Shown: positions 26,435 through 34,860 of the stretch, piece by piece
Position numbering within the stretch: the stretch's first letter is position 1
Layout of the letters: every line of letters begins with the position of its first letter
Source: Sphingopyxis panaciterrae
GTDB lineage: Bacteria > Pseudomonadota > Alphaproteobacteria > Sphingomonadales > Sphingomonadaceae
Reading direction: 5' to 3'
Assembly (NCBI RefSeq): GCF_011762125.1
Contig: NZ_JAASQN010000001.1
Coordinates: forward strand, 1,302,001 to 1,366,000
DNA: 64,000 bases
Notes under the pieces: model-generated
The model's input: only the letters and a program-made list of their open reading frames with translations
Told to the model about the DNA's origin: nothing
Databases searched by the model: none
Position numbers and translations under genes: made by a program

Positions 26435-27781
26435 TCAGACCCGCATCAACAGATGTTCGCGCTCCCAACTCGATACCACCGACTGGTAATTGAACAGCTC
26501 ATAATCCTTCACCGCGAAGAAGATTTCGAAGAAATCGTCGCCGAGCAGGTTGCGCACCTTTTTGCACGAGGCGAAGCGGTCGAGCGCCGCTTCGAGCGTG
26601 CGCGGCAGGGTGCGGGCGCGGTTATAGGCGCTGCCGGTGATCGGCTTCGGCGGCACCATGCGGTCGACCATGCCGATATAACCACACACCAATGACGCTG
26701 CGATCGCCAGATAGGGGTTGCTGTCGGCGCCGGGAAGGCGGTTTTCGACGCGGCGATTGTTCCTGTCGGCGATCGGCACGCGAAAGCCGCACGAACGGTT
26801 ATCCTCGCCCCACTGGACGTTGATCGGCGCCGCGCTGTCGGGGCGCATGCGGCGGAAGCTGTTCACATTGGGTGCCCACATCGGCGAGATTTGCGGCATG
26901 AAGCGGATGAGGCCGGCGATATAGCTGCGGAACATCGCGCTATCGCGCCCGTTGGCGGTTGCGAACAGGTTCTTGCCTGTATCGGCATCGACCACCGACT
27001 GGTGGATATGCATCGCGCTGCCCGGCTGGCCCGCCATCGGGTTCGCCATGAAGGTTGCGTAGACATTGTGTTGCTTGGCAACGCCGCGCACCACGCGCTT
27101 GAACAGGAATACCTCGTCGGCGAGGCGCAGCGGGTCGCCGTGGATGAAGTTCACCTCGAGCTGCGCGGCGCCCATCTCATGGATCATCGTATCGATATCC
27201 AGCCCGATCGTCTCGCAATCGTCGTAGATATGATCGATGATATCTTCATATTCGTTCATCGCTTCCAGCCCATAGGGCTGGCTCGCCGTCTCGCTGCGTC
27301 CCGACTGGCCGGTCGGCGGGGTCAGCGGGAAATCGGGGTCGGCATTTTGCGAGACGAGGTAGAATTCGACTTCGGGCGCGATGATCGGCCGCCAGCCCTT
27401 GTCCTCATAGAGCGCGAGCACCTTTTTCAGGATCGTGCGCGGCGCGATGTCGACCTCGCTGCCGTCGCGGTTGAGGACGTCGGCGATGACGAAGGCGGTC
27501 GGCGAAGTGAAGCCTGGTGCGACGCAGATCGTGCCCGGGTCGGCGATCATGATCTTGTCGGGGTCCTTGTCCCAGATATCGTCGATATCTTCGGGATAAT
27601 GGCCGTCGATCGTGCAGATGAAGACGCTGCCCGGAATGCGCAGCGATTTGTCTTTCACCGACGACAGGAATTTTTTGGCGGGCAGCACCTTGCCGCGCTG
27701 GACGCCATTGATGTCGGGGACGATGCATTCGACTTCGTCGATCTTATGTTCGCTGATCCACTGTTCCAGATTGACTGACAT
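26435..27781 (-). CDS. puuA: Gamma-glutamylpolyamine synthetase, copy 2
   Basis: A 448-residue glutamine synthetase-fold enzyme. Motifs: IAPEVEFYLVSQ near 126, GSAMHIHQSVVDADTGKN near 255, INVQWGEDNRSCGFRVP near 315 and NRLPGADSNPYLA near 342. It has EMGAAQLEVNF near 200 for the substrate region. The opening LEQWISEHKIDEVECIVPD is typical of the PuuA group. It is the first gene of the long minus-strand block puuA-puuB-puuA-potF-H-I-G, so its upstream region (27782-27987) should hold the block's promoter. Only moderately similar to copy 1, so not a recent duplicate. Confidence 0.9.
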   Translation of the reverse strand: MSVNLEQWISEHKIDEVECIVPDINGVQRGKVLPAKKFLSSVKDKSLRIPGSVFICTIDGHYPEDIDDIWDKDPDKIMIADPGTICVAPGFTSPTAFVIADVLNRDGSEVDIAPRTILKKVLALYEDKGWRPIIAPEVEFYLVSQNADPDFPLTPPTGQSGRSETASQPYGLEAMNEYEDIIDHIYDDCETIGLDIDTMIHEMGAAQLEVNFIHGDPLRLADEVFLFKRVVRGVAKQHNVYATFMANPMAGQPGSAMHIHQSVVDADTGKNLFATANGRDSAMFRSYIAGLIRFMPQISPMWAPNVNSFRRMRPDSAAPINVQWGEDNRSCGFRVPIADRNNRRVENRLPGADSNPYLAIAASLVCGYIGMVDRMVPPKPITGSAYNRARTLPRTLEAALDRFASCKKVRNLLGDDFFEIFFAVKDYELFNYQSVVSSWEREHLLMRV

Positions 27782-27987
27782 GAGCCCCCGATTAGGCGGA
27801 GCGAACCGCCCGTTTGTTCGAGGGCAGCCTATCGCGAAGTCGGGTAAAGCGCCAGAGGGACGTGATTCGGCCATTTCTTATGGCCAGAGCCAGCATTTCT
27901 CCATTGCCAGCGCCACAGGCATTTGTCAGGTAGCGGCCTCCGCGGTGTTGACGTAGTTCGAAAAGCGGGGCGTGATTTTGTTTCTTC

Positions 27988-28063
27988 GTCACCCCGGACT
28001 TGATCCGGGGTTCCGCATTTTCGGGCGTCGCTGAGCGGGACCCCGGATCAAGTCCGGGGTGAC
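27988..28063. repeat. REP palindrome, GTCACCCCGG family
   Basis: GTCACCCCGGACTTGATCCG and CGGATCAAGTCCGGGGTGAC are perfect inverted arms around a short spacer. It lies in the 353-base divergent gap (27782-28134) between the polyamine block and the omega-aminotransferase. I see nothing else certain in that gap. Confidence 0.85.
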
Positions 28064-28134
28064 GTGAGAGCTAATTCGGACGTCCCAGCCCAATTATGTC
28101 ACCACCGATCCGCAAGCCACGGGAGAAAGCCGCG

Positions 28135-29451
28135 ATGCAGGGTGATAATGACGTTCTGGCATCCTTTTGGATGCCCTTTACCGCCAACCGCGCCTATAAG
28201 GCGAACCCGCGCCAGATCGTCTCGGCGAACGGCATGTATTACCAGAGCAGCGACGGGCGCCAGATTCTCGACGGCACGGCGGGGCTATGGTGCAGCAATG
28301 CGGGACATTGCCGTCCCGAGATCACCGAAGCGATCGCCAAGGCGGCGGCTACGCTGGATTTTGCGCCGACTTTTCAGCTCGGGCATCCGTTGCCGTTCGA
28401 ACTGGCGCAGCGTCTTGCCGCCTTGATGCCCGACGGCCTCGACCGGATATTCTTCACCAACAGCGGATCGGAATCAGTTGATACGGCGCTGAAAATTGCG
28501 CTCAATATCCAGCGCGCCAAGGGGCAGGGGACGCGCACTCGGCTGATCGGGCGCGAGCGCGGCTATCATGGCACGGGCTTTGGCGGAATCAGCGTCGGCG
28601 GGCTCGTCAACAATCGCCGCGCTTTCGGCGGCGGGTTGCCCGGCGTCGATCATTTGCGCCACACGCATGAACTCGACCGTAACGCCTTCACGCGCGGGTT
28701 CCCGCAGCATGGCGCCGAACTCGCCGACGACCTGCAGCGCATGGTCGACCTGCACGGCGCCGATACGATCGCCGCGGTGATCGTCGAACCGATGGCGGGC
28801 TCGACCGGCGTGCTGCTGCCGCCGGTCGGCTATCTCCAGCGCCTGCGCGAGATTTGCGACCGGCACGGCATCATCTTGATTTTCGATGAGGTGATCACCG
28901 CCTTCGGCCGCGTCGGCGGGGCGACCGCGTCGGATGCGTGGGGCGTGACGCCCGATATCATCACGATGGCAAAGGGACTCACCAATGCGGCGGTGCCGAT
29001 GGGCGCGGTCGCGGTGAAGCGCGAATTGCACGACGCCGTGATCGACAGTGTCCCGGGCGGGATCGAACTGTTCCACGGCTACACCTATTCAGGCCATCCA
29101 CTCGCGAGCGCGGCTGGCCTCGCGACGCTCGACCTTTATGCGCGCGACGGCCTGCTCGACCGGGCGAGCGAAGTTGGCGGCTATTGGGAAGATGCGGCGC
29201 ACAGCCTGAAAGGCAGCCGCCATGTCATCGACATCCGTACGGTGGGACTGGTTGCGGGCATCGAACTCGAACCGCGTCCCGGCGCACCGACGGCGCGTGC
29301 GAACGAGCTGTTTCAGGCCTGTTTCGACAATGGACTGCTTGTCCGCGCAACGGGCGACATCATCGCCTTGTCGCCGCCGCTGATCGTCGAGAAAAATCAG
29401 ATCGACGAGATGTTCGGGAAGATCGCCGGGTTGCTCGCCGCGATTGATTGA
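28135..29451 (+). CDS. Omega-amino acid-pyruvate aminotransferase (beta-alanine type)
   Basis: A 438-residue class III PLP aminotransferase. Lysine in ITMAKGLTNAAVPMG near 281 binds PLP, the aspartate in LIFDEVITAFGRVGG near 255 holds the ring, and TNSGSESVDTALK near 107 binds the phosphate. The opening ASFWMPFTANRAYKANPR is characteristic of beta-alanine-pyruvate / omega-amino acid aminotransferases. It would transaminate beta-alanine, GABA or a diamine with pyruvate, fitting spermidine or propanediamine breakdown in the island. ATG 28135 follows GGGAGAAAG; the upstream extension reads into the REP flank. Confidence 0.9.
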   Translation: MQGDNDVLASFWMPFTANRAYKANPRQIVSANGMYYQSSDGRQILDGTAGLWCSNAGHCRPEITEAIAKAAATLDFAPTFQLGHPLPFELAQRLAALMPDGLDRIFFTNSGSESVDTALKIALNIQRAKGQGTRTRLIGRERGYHGTGFGGISVGGLVNNRRAFGGGLPGVDHLRHTHELDRNAFTRGFPQHGAELADDLQRMVDLHGADTIAAVIVEPMAGSTGVLLPPVGYLQRLREICDRHGIILIFDEVITAFGRVGGATASDAWGVTPDIITMAKGLTNAAVPMGAVAVKRELHDAVIDSVPGGIELFHGYTYSGHPLASAAGLATLDLYARDGLLDRASEVGGYWEDAAHSLKGSRHVIDIRTVGLVAGIELEPRPGAPTARANELFQACFDNGLLVRATGDIIALSPPLIVEKNQIDEMFGKIAGLLAAID

Positions 29452-29487
29452 CGCGCTGTTCTAAAGCAGGATCATTTCGCTTGCATC

Positions 29488-29513
29488 GTCATCCCGGCCT
29501 TCGCCGGGATGAC
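29488..29513. repeat. Short palindrome GTCATCCCGG-CCTTCG-CCGGGATGAC
   Basis: A perfect 10-base stem with a six-base loop, 37 bases past the aminotransferase stop and 64 bases from the convergent small gene. It is a reduced form of the REP family and may also act as a terminator. Confidence 0.65.
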
Positions 29514-29576
29514 GAAGGAGATGGGCCTCATCCAAAGATGATCATGGCCAGCGGCTGAGGCCGGCGGCGCTGGAAA

Positions 29577-29789
29577 TCAGGCCGCGTCGGCGACGGCCTG
29601 GGCCTTGGCGGCGGCGGCTTCGACCTGCCGCGCGCGCGTCGCTTCGGTCTGGACCAGCCTTTCGGCCATCGTCCGCCAGGCCTGCGCGGCGCGCAAATTG
29701 CGGTCGCGAACCTGCGTCAGCGCGCTTTCGGTCGCTTCGGTTTCGCATTTTTCGGCCTGTGCCAGATAGAAATCGCTGGTGGCGGACAT
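29577..29789 (-). CDS. Small helical hypothetical protein
   Basis: A 70-residue protein, MSATSDFYLAQAEKCETEA at the N-terminus and an Ala/Glu/Gln-rich helical remainder with RAAQAWRTMAERLVQTE in the middle. AAAGGAG upstream gives a good ribosome-binding site. The pattern of a short helical protein with a single Cys is common in sphingomonads, but I cannot assign a function. It has no signal or membrane segment. Confidence 0.65.
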   Translation of the reverse strand: MSATSDFYLAQAEKCETEATESALTQVRDRNLRAAQAWRTMAERLVQTEATRARQVEAAAAKAQAVADAA

Positions 29790-30015
29790 GGCGGCGCTCC
29801 TTTCGAGGGCAAATAGATCGGTTCGGCAGGCGGTGTCAGTCGACCATTTCGGCGATCAAGCGGCGCAGTTCGCGCCGCGACAGCGTCGGCGATCGCCGAA
29901 CCGCTTTGGGTGCCTGGGTGCCTGCGAGGGCATGCCGGCGAAGGGGAGAAGAAAACGCATTCAAATTGAAAATCATAATATCCTGAAACTGTATTATCTT
30001 GAATTATATCGGAAA

Positions 30016-30279
30016 TCAGCGCCGAGCGCCTTTGCGCGGACCGCTTCCGGCTGGGCCGGCACCACGATCGCGATAGACGATCCGACCCTTGGTCAGATCA
30101 TAAGGCGTCATTTCGACGCGAACGGAGTCGCCCACGACCGACCGGATGCGGAAACGCCGCATCCGGCCAGCCGTGTAAGCGATGATACGATGATCATTCT
30201 CGAGCAGGACGCCGAAGCGCCCGTCGGGAAGAATTTCATCGATCTGGCCGTCGAGGGTTAATAGTTCCTCTTTGGCCAA
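30016..30279 (-). CDS. infA: Translation initiation factor IF-1, extra copy
   Basis: An 87-residue S1/OB-fold protein. After the start come [19 protein letters not shown], then [16 protein letters not shown] and [16 protein letters not shown], the IF-1 signature. A short basic Gly/Arg tail (about 18 residues) extends beyond the usual 72-residue length. The start appears to be TTG, four bases after the cold-shock gene stop, because AKEEL is the conserved IF-1 beginning and no ATG is available. Coupling to the cold-shock gene suggests use during cold adaptation (inference). Confidence 0.9.
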   Translation of the reverse strand: MAKEELLTLDGQIDEILPDGRFGVLLENDHRIIAYTAGRMRRFRIRSVVGDSVRVEMTPYDLTKGRIVYRDRGAGPAGSGPRKGARR

Positions 30280-30283
30280 AGGA

Positions 30284-30490
30284 TCAGGCCGGCTGGAGGT
30301 TGACGGCCGCGGTCTTGCCGCGATTGTCGGTTTCCAGCTCATAGGAAACGCGCTGATCCTTGTTCAGCGTCGCCATCCCGGCGCGTTCGACAGCGGTGAT
30401 GTGGACGAAGCTGTCGCCCGAACCATCCTCGTTGGCGATGAAGCCATAGCCTTTTTCGGTGTTGAAGAATTTTACGGTGCCGATGGGCAT
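30284..30490 (-). CDS. csp: Cold-shock protein (CspA family)
   Basis: A 68-residue single cold-shock domain protein that would bind single-stranded RNA/DNA. RNP1 is [10 protein letters not shown] (13-22) and RNP2 is SFVHI (27-31). It ends four bases before the IF-1 start. A promoter with 17-base spacing (30615-30643) and a perfect hairpin in the long leader (30521-30540) lie upstream. Confidence 0.95.
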   Translation of the reverse strand: MPIGTVKFFNTEKGYGFIANEDGSGDSFVHITAVERAGMATLNKDQRVSYELETDNRGKTAAVNLQPA

Positions 30491-30520
30491 GAGGTCGTTC
30501 CTTTCACGGAATCGGAGTTA

Positions 30521-30540
30521 CCGTCGGCTCATGCCGACGG
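30521..30540 (-). promoter_or_regulatory. Leader hairpin of the cold-shock transcript
   Basis: CCGTCGGC-ATGA-GCCGACGG on the minus strand is a perfect 8-base stem in the predicted 5' leader, about 30 bases before the ATG. Cold-shock genes often carry structured leaders that control translation; that role here is inferred. Confidence 0.5.
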
Positions 30541-30614
30541 CGCCAAGTAGCGTGGGGAAGGAAGTGTCCGCCAATCAGGCAAAAAAATCCGTCGCAGGCG
30601 ACGATAGCGAATGG

Positions 30615-30643
30615 AAGATGGGCCTCTTTTGTGAAAAAGTCAA
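30615..30643 (-). promoter_or_regulatory. Sigma-70-type promoter for csp-infA
   Basis: On the minus strand TTGACT (30643-30638) is followed by 17 bases and CATCTT (30620-30615). This predicts a leader of about 115 bases before the cold-shock ATG, a normal length for this family. Confidence 0.6.
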
Positions 30644-30679
30644 GGACGCGGGCCGAAATCGCACCATGACCAGGCTGGA

Positions 30680-31912
30680 TCAACTTTCGGGGAGCAGCGG
30701 AAAGGCTACCGAAACGCGCGTTCCGCGGCCGACCTCGCTATGAATATCGAGCTGCCCTTGATGGCGCTCGCTGATATGCTTGACGATGGCAAGGCCGAGC
30801 CCGGTGCCGCCGACCGACCGGCTGCGCGCCTCGTCGACGCGGTAGAAACGTTCGGTCAGGCGTGGCAGGTGGTCGGGCGCGATGCCGTCGCCTTCGTCGC
30901 TGACCGACAGGCGGACACGCCGTCCTTCGCGCGCCAACTCGACCGTCACCGGGGTGTCTGCGCGGCCGTATTTCATCGCATTGGAGATGATATTGTGCGC
31001 GAGCTGGCCCAATTGCGCCTCGTCGCCCAGCATCGGTTGCGCCTCGTCGCCCAGCTTCGCGGCGATATCCGCGGCCCGCGCCTGTTCACTGTCGCGAAGC
31101 TGCGCGATCGTCGTCTTCACGATGAGGGTGAGGTCGACGGGCATCGTCGGCCGGCGAAACCGGTCGGCCTCGACGCGCGAGATCGAAAGCAGGTCGATGA
31201 CAAGCTGCTGCATGCGCCCTGCTTCGCGGTAGATGATCGACAGGAAGCGGTCGCGGGTCGGGCCATCGGCGTCGCCATTCATGTCCTGCAGCGTTTCGAC
31301 ATAGCCGAGGATCGCCGCGAGCGGGGTGCGCAGTTCGTGGCTGGCGTTGGCGACGAAGTCGGACCGCATCCGGTCGGCGGCGTCGATCGCCGACCGGTCG
31401 GACAGGAAGACGATCCGGTCGTTGCCCGACAGGGCGGCGATCCGCATCGTCCAGCGCTGGCCGGGACGCGGAAAGTCGATGAGATTGATCGTATCGAGCG
31501 CCGCGTCCTCGTCGATCCGCGACAGCCATTCGGTCGCCGCGGGATGGCGGATCGCGGTGCGGATATCGGCGCCGACGATATGACGGCCGAGCAGGCGGAT
31601 CGCGGCGTCGTTGGCGATGGCGACGATATTGTCGACCAGCCCGAGCAGCGGTTCGCGCTCCTGATCGACCCAATGGGCAAAATCGGGGTGGCGGAGCAGC
31701 GAGACCGGCTGCGGTTCGGCCGGCGGTGCCGCGGTGCCTTGGGGATCGGACCGCACTGCAGGCACCGATCCGTAGACGATCGCCGCGCCGGCCAGCCCCG
31801 CGGCGGTCAGGATCGCGATCACCAGCGCATCCCCTCCTGCCAGCGCCGCGAAGATCGCCGCGACGGCGACCAGCGTCAGGGCAATGATCAGGCTGGACAG
31901 GCGATCGAACAT
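30680..31912 (-). CDS. phoR: Sensor histidine kinase (PhoR type)
   Basis: A 410-residue membrane kinase. Two hydrophobic segments (about 6-24 and 28-48) at the N-terminus, a PAS-like domain (about 85-170), the H box FVANASHELRTPLAA with phospho-His192, the N box QLAHNIISNAMKYG near 290, and G boxes DEGDGIAPDHL and GGTGLGLAIVKHI. The domain order is that of PhoR, the phosphate kinase, but no phoB, phoU or pst gene is adjacent, so the name is provisional. Just before the N box the protein contains LGDEAQPM-LGDEAQLG, an 8-residue duplication (see findings). Confidence 0.85.
   Translation of the reverse strand: MFDRLSSLIIALTLVAVAAIFAALAGGDALVIAILTAAGLAGAAIVYGSVPAVRSDPQGTAAPPAEPQPVSLLRHPDFAHWVDQEREPLLGLVDNIVAIANDAAIRLLGRHIVGADIRTAIRHPAATEWLSRIDEDAALDTINLIDFPRPGQRWTMRIAALSGNDRIVFLSDRSAIDAADRMRSDFVANASHELRTPLAAILGYVETLQDMNGDADGPTRDRFLSIIYREAGRMQQLVIDLLSISRVEADRFRRPTMPVDLTLIVKTTIAQLRDSEQARAADIAAKLGDEAQPMLGDEAQLGQLAHNIISNAMKYGRADTPVTVELAREGRRVRLSVSDEGDGIAPDHLPRLTERFYRVDEARSRSVGGTGLGLAIVKHISERHQGQLDIHSEVGRGTRVSVAFPLLPES
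31013..31055. repeat. 24-bp-period direct repeat inside the kinase gene
   Basis: TTGCGCCTCGTCGCCCAGC occurs at 31013-31031 and again, identically, at 31037-31055. The period is 24 bases, i.e. eight codons, so the duplication stays in frame. Confidence 0.9.
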
Positions 31913-32060
31913 CGCTGCCCGCCTCGCACGAAGCGGCCGGACAACGCAAGGCCGTTTGCTGCCGTTAACGCTTGGGCGGCGAATGTCCCAAAGCGGGATG
32001 CGCCGCAGGGCCGCTCGGTCTTTGCTTTTCCTTAGCAGCTCTATGGTTTAAGCGGTCGCC

Positions 32061-32477
32061 ATGGAAAACAGCGAAATCCCGGCCGAAAACATGGCGGCGG
32101 ACAGTGATGAAACGATCCCCTCGCGGCGCAAGATGCTTGCGCTTGGTGCGGTGGGCGTGTCGGCGGCGCTGACGATCCGTCCTGCCTTTGCCCAGACCGC
32201 GGTGTCGGTCATGAACTGCCAGATTCCGGTGCCCGCGCCGACGTCCGCCGGCAAATATATTGATCCCAAGGGCAATCTGGTGCCGCCCGGAACCAAGGGT
32301 GCTTTTCCCGGGTCGGCGCGGCCGTTCACCGGTGAGGAAGTGAAGCGCGCCTTCCGCGGTCAGACCCTGCCCGGAACGCAATATAATCAGTCGCAGGCCT
32401 ATCTGCAGTATATCCGGCGCTTGCAGGCGGGGCAGAGCGGCTTTACCTGTTTCGCATCGATCCAGATGCCGCGCTGA
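32061..32477 (+). CDS. Tat-exported small protein of unknown function
   Basis: A 138-residue protein. Residues 22-46 form a twin-arginine signal (SRRKMLALGAVGVSAALTI, cleavage after PAFAQ). The mature part of about 90 residues is Pro/Gly-rich with CQIPVPAPTSAGKYID and ends GFTCFASIQMPR; two cysteines could form a disulfide. I do not recognise a family with known function. It is divergent from the kinase gene and followed by the FAH-family gene 48 bases on. Confidence 0.78.
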   Translation: MENSEIPAENMAADSDETIPSRRKMLALGAVGVSAALTIRPAFAQTAVSVMNCQIPVPAPTSAGKYIDPKGNLVPPGTKGAFPGSARPFTGEEVKRAFRGQTLPGTQYNQSQAYLQYIRRLQAGQSGFTCFASIQMPR

Positions 32478-32525
32478 TCATCCCCGTCCGGGCGATGATA
32501 TACGTCGCCAGACAAAGGGATAAAT

Positions 32526-33527
32526 GTGAAACTCGCTTCGCTCAAATCCGGCCGCGATGGACGCCTGGTCGTCGTCTCGGACGATCTCGCCTGGTACACC
32601 GATGCCGGCCAGATCGCCGCAACCATGCAGTTTGCGCTCGACAATTGGGCTTATGCGGGCCCGCGGCTCGCGGCGCTCGCCGAAGACCTCAACCATGATG
32701 CGATACCGAAAGAGCGGTTTCACGAACGTGACGCGGCATCGCCGTTGCCGCGTGCCTATCAATGGGCGGACGGCAGTGCCTATGTGAACCATGTCGCGCT
32801 GGTGCGGCAGGCGCGGGGCGCCGAAATGCCCGACAGCTTCTGGCACGACCCGCTGATGTACCAGGGCGGCAGCGACGCGTTCCTGGCACCGCGCGACCCG
32901 ATTCCGCTCGGCGATCCGGCGTGGGGCTGCGACATGGAGGCCGAGGTCGTGGTGGTCACCGGGGACGTTCCCGCCGGCACCGATGCGGACGCCGCGCGCC
33001 GGCATATCCTGCTGGTTGGTCTGACCAACGACGTTTCGCTGCGCGGACTGATCCCGCCCGAACTCGCCAAGGGCTTCGGCTTTTTCCAGTCCAAGCCGTC
33101 GAGCGCGATGTCGCCCGTGTTCGTGACGCCCGACGCGCTTGGCGAGCGGTGGAAGGACGGCAAGCTTCACGGCACGCTGTGCGTCGACTTCAACGGCGAA
33201 CCGCTCGGGCGAGCCGATGCGGGGGTCGATATGACTTTCGATTTCGGAGCACTGATCGCGCACGCGGCGAAGACGCGTAATCTCGGTGCCGGAACGATCA
33301 TCGGATCGGGTACCGTATCGAACCGCGGCGCTGACGGTGGCCCGGGCAAATCGATCGCCGACGGCGGGCTCGGTTACAGCTGCCTTGCCGAAGTGCGGAC
33401 GGTCGAGACGATCGTGGCGGGCGAACCTCGCACTCCTTTCATGAAAAGAGGCGACACGGTCCGGATCTGGATGGACGACGACCGTCATCACAGCATCTTC
33501 GGGGCGATCGAGCAGCAGGTCGACTGA
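32526..33527 (+). CDS. Fumarylacetoacetate hydrolase family protein
   Basis: A 333-residue protein of the FAA hydrolase fold. It opens MKLASLKSGRDGRLVVVSDD, has the metal-site acidic residues in WGCDMEAEVVVVTGD near 136-149 and in LVGLTNDVSLRGL near 165, and ends with VRIWMDDDRH. It would hydrolyse or decarboxylate a beta-diketo acid or an acylpyruvate from aromatic or Tyr catabolism; no hmgA, hppD or maiA gene is adjacent. The start is GTG, since ATG at 32524 is immediately followed by a stop. Confidence 0.88.
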   Translation: MKLASLKSGRDGRLVVVSDDLAWYTDAGQIAATMQFALDNWAYAGPRLAALAEDLNHDAIPKERFHERDAASPLPRAYQWADGSAYVNHVALVRQARGAEMPDSFWHDPLMYQGGSDAFLAPRDPIPLGDPAWGCDMEAEVVVVTGDVPAGTDADAARRHILLVGLTNDVSLRGLIPPELAKGFGFFQSKPSSAMSPVFVTPDALGERWKDGKLHGTLCVDFNGEPLGRADAGVDMTFDFGALIAHAAKTRNLGAGTIIGSGTVSNRGADGGPGKSIADGGLGYSCLAEVRTVETIVAGEPRTPFMKRGDTVRIWMDDDRHHSIFGAIEQQVD

Positions 33528-33600
33528 CGAAGCGCGTCATATTCCTTGCGCACCTCGTGAGGGAATGTCGGTTTCCGACTGGAAGTGACATAGCATTGTT

Positions 33601-33673
33601 CGTCACTCCGGACTTGATCCGGGGGCCACGACTTCAGCGCCGCAGGGGATCCCGGATCAAGTCCGGGATGACG
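33601..33673. repeat. REP palindrome, GTCACTCCGG variant
   Basis: CGTCACTCCGGACTTGATCC and GGATCAAGTCCGGGATGACG are inverted arms in the gap between the FAH-family gene and the Tad operon terminator. Confidence 0.8.
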
Positions 33674-33748
33674 AAGGCGGATGAAGCGATGACCGCATTT
33701 ACCCCAAAGCGGCCATTCTTCCCGTGAGTTTGCAATCGACATAATCGC

Positions 33749-33776
33749 AAAAAAGGGGCGGGATTGCTCCCGCCCC
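33749..33776 (-). terminator. Rho-independent terminator of the Tad/Cpa operon
   Basis: On the minus strand GGGGCGGGA-GCAA-TCCCGCCCC, a perfect 9-base stem, is followed by six Ts, 26 bases after the tadC stop. It is the strongest terminator in the window. Confidence 0.92.
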
Positions 33777-33801
33777 TCCGGTTGGTTTTCTTGAGCTGGC
33801 T

Positions 33802-34848
33802 TTAATTACCGCCGCCGCCGAAGCTTCCGCCCGACATCGCGTCGCTCAGCGAGCAGGCCGCGGGCCCCAGGATCACGACGAACAATGTCGGCAGGATGAA
33901 GAGGATCAGCGGGATCGTCATGATGGCGGGCAGGCGCGCAGCCTTTTCTTCGGCGCGCATCATACGCTCGTTGCGGAATTCCGCCGACAGGACCCGCAGC
34001 GCGCTGGCAAGGGGAGTGCCGTATTTTTCGGTCTGGATCATGGTCGTGACCACCCCCCGCACCGATTCCAGATTGACGCGATAGGCGAGGTTTTCGAACG
34101 CCTGCCGGCGTTCGGTAAGGAAGCCGAGTTCGATCGAGGTCAGCGCGAATTCCTCGCCCAGTTCGGGATAGGCACGGCCCAGTTCTTTCGATACGCGCTG
34201 GAAAGCAGCGTCGACGGTGAGGCCGGCCTCTGCGCAAATGACGAGCAGGTCGAGCGCGTCGGGCAGGCCCTTGCGGATCGCGTCGGTGCGCTTCTGGCGC
34301 TTGTTCTGAACGAAAAGGTCGGGCGATTTATAGCCGAGCAGCAAGGCGCCCATCACATAGACCGAACGCTTGACCGGCGTCATATCGGGCCACATGTCGA
34401 GACCGTAGATCAGGAACGCCGCGAGGCCCCCGAAAACGATCGGCAGGACAAGACGGCCAAAGATGACCGTAACGGCAAGATCCTTAGACCGGATACCCGC
34501 CTGCGCCAGTTTCTGCTGAACGTCCTTGATCTGCCCGTCCTGCAGCACCTGCAACTTGCCGAGGAAGGTGCGCATCTTGTCGGCGGTCTGGTTCTTGCGA
34601 ATCAGCCTTGCGCGGCGCTTGGTCGTCGATGCGGTGACGCCGGCCTTCAATTGTTCGCGGCGATCATTCAGCGCTTTGACGCGCTTTGCCATCGGATCGC
34701 GCACGGTCAGTGCGCCATAAACCGCGACAATCACGGCGAATACGCCGACGGCGGCCAGCAGGGTCGACGCCCAGATGACGTCGATGCCGAGCAAGGTCGG
34801 GCCGCGCGCTGCACCGGTAAAGGCGGTGAGGAGGAGGCTGCTGTTCAT
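33802..34848 (-). CDS. tadC: Tad pilus inner-membrane platform protein TadC
   Basis: A 348-residue T2SSF-domain protein, second platform component of the Flp/Tad pilus machine. One N-terminal helix (about 26-48), a pair near 125-170, a cytoplasmic T2SSF helical bundle (about 190-300, with LPDALDLLVICAEAGLTVDAAF) and a final helix (about 308-328). It ends in a Gly/Ser-rich tail. It is last in the operon, 12 bases after tadB, and the terminator follows. Confidence 0.93.
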   Translation of the reverse strand: MNSSLLLTAFTGAARGPTLLGIDVIWASTLLAAVGVFAVIVAVYGALTVRDPMAKRVKALNDRREQLKAGVTASTTKRRARLIRKNQTADKMRTFLGKLQVLQDGQIKDVQQKLAQAGIRSKDLAVTVIFGRLVLPIVFGGLAAFLIYGLDMWPDMTPVKRSVYVMGALLLGYKSPDLFVQNKRQKRTDAIRKGLPDALDLLVICAEAGLTVDAAFQRVSKELGRAYPELGEEFALTSIELGFLTERRQAFENLAYRVNLESVRGVVTTMIQTEKYGTPLASALRVLSAEFRNERMMRAEEKAARLPAIMTIPLILFILPTLFVVILGPAACSLSDAMSGGSFGGGGN

Positions 34849-34860
34849 CGATAGGGCCCC

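Noticed and set aside
28080..28134. Longer start for the omega-aminotransferase
   Set aside because: The extra 13 codons come from the REP flank; the ATG at 28135 has a good ribosome-binding site and fits the family.
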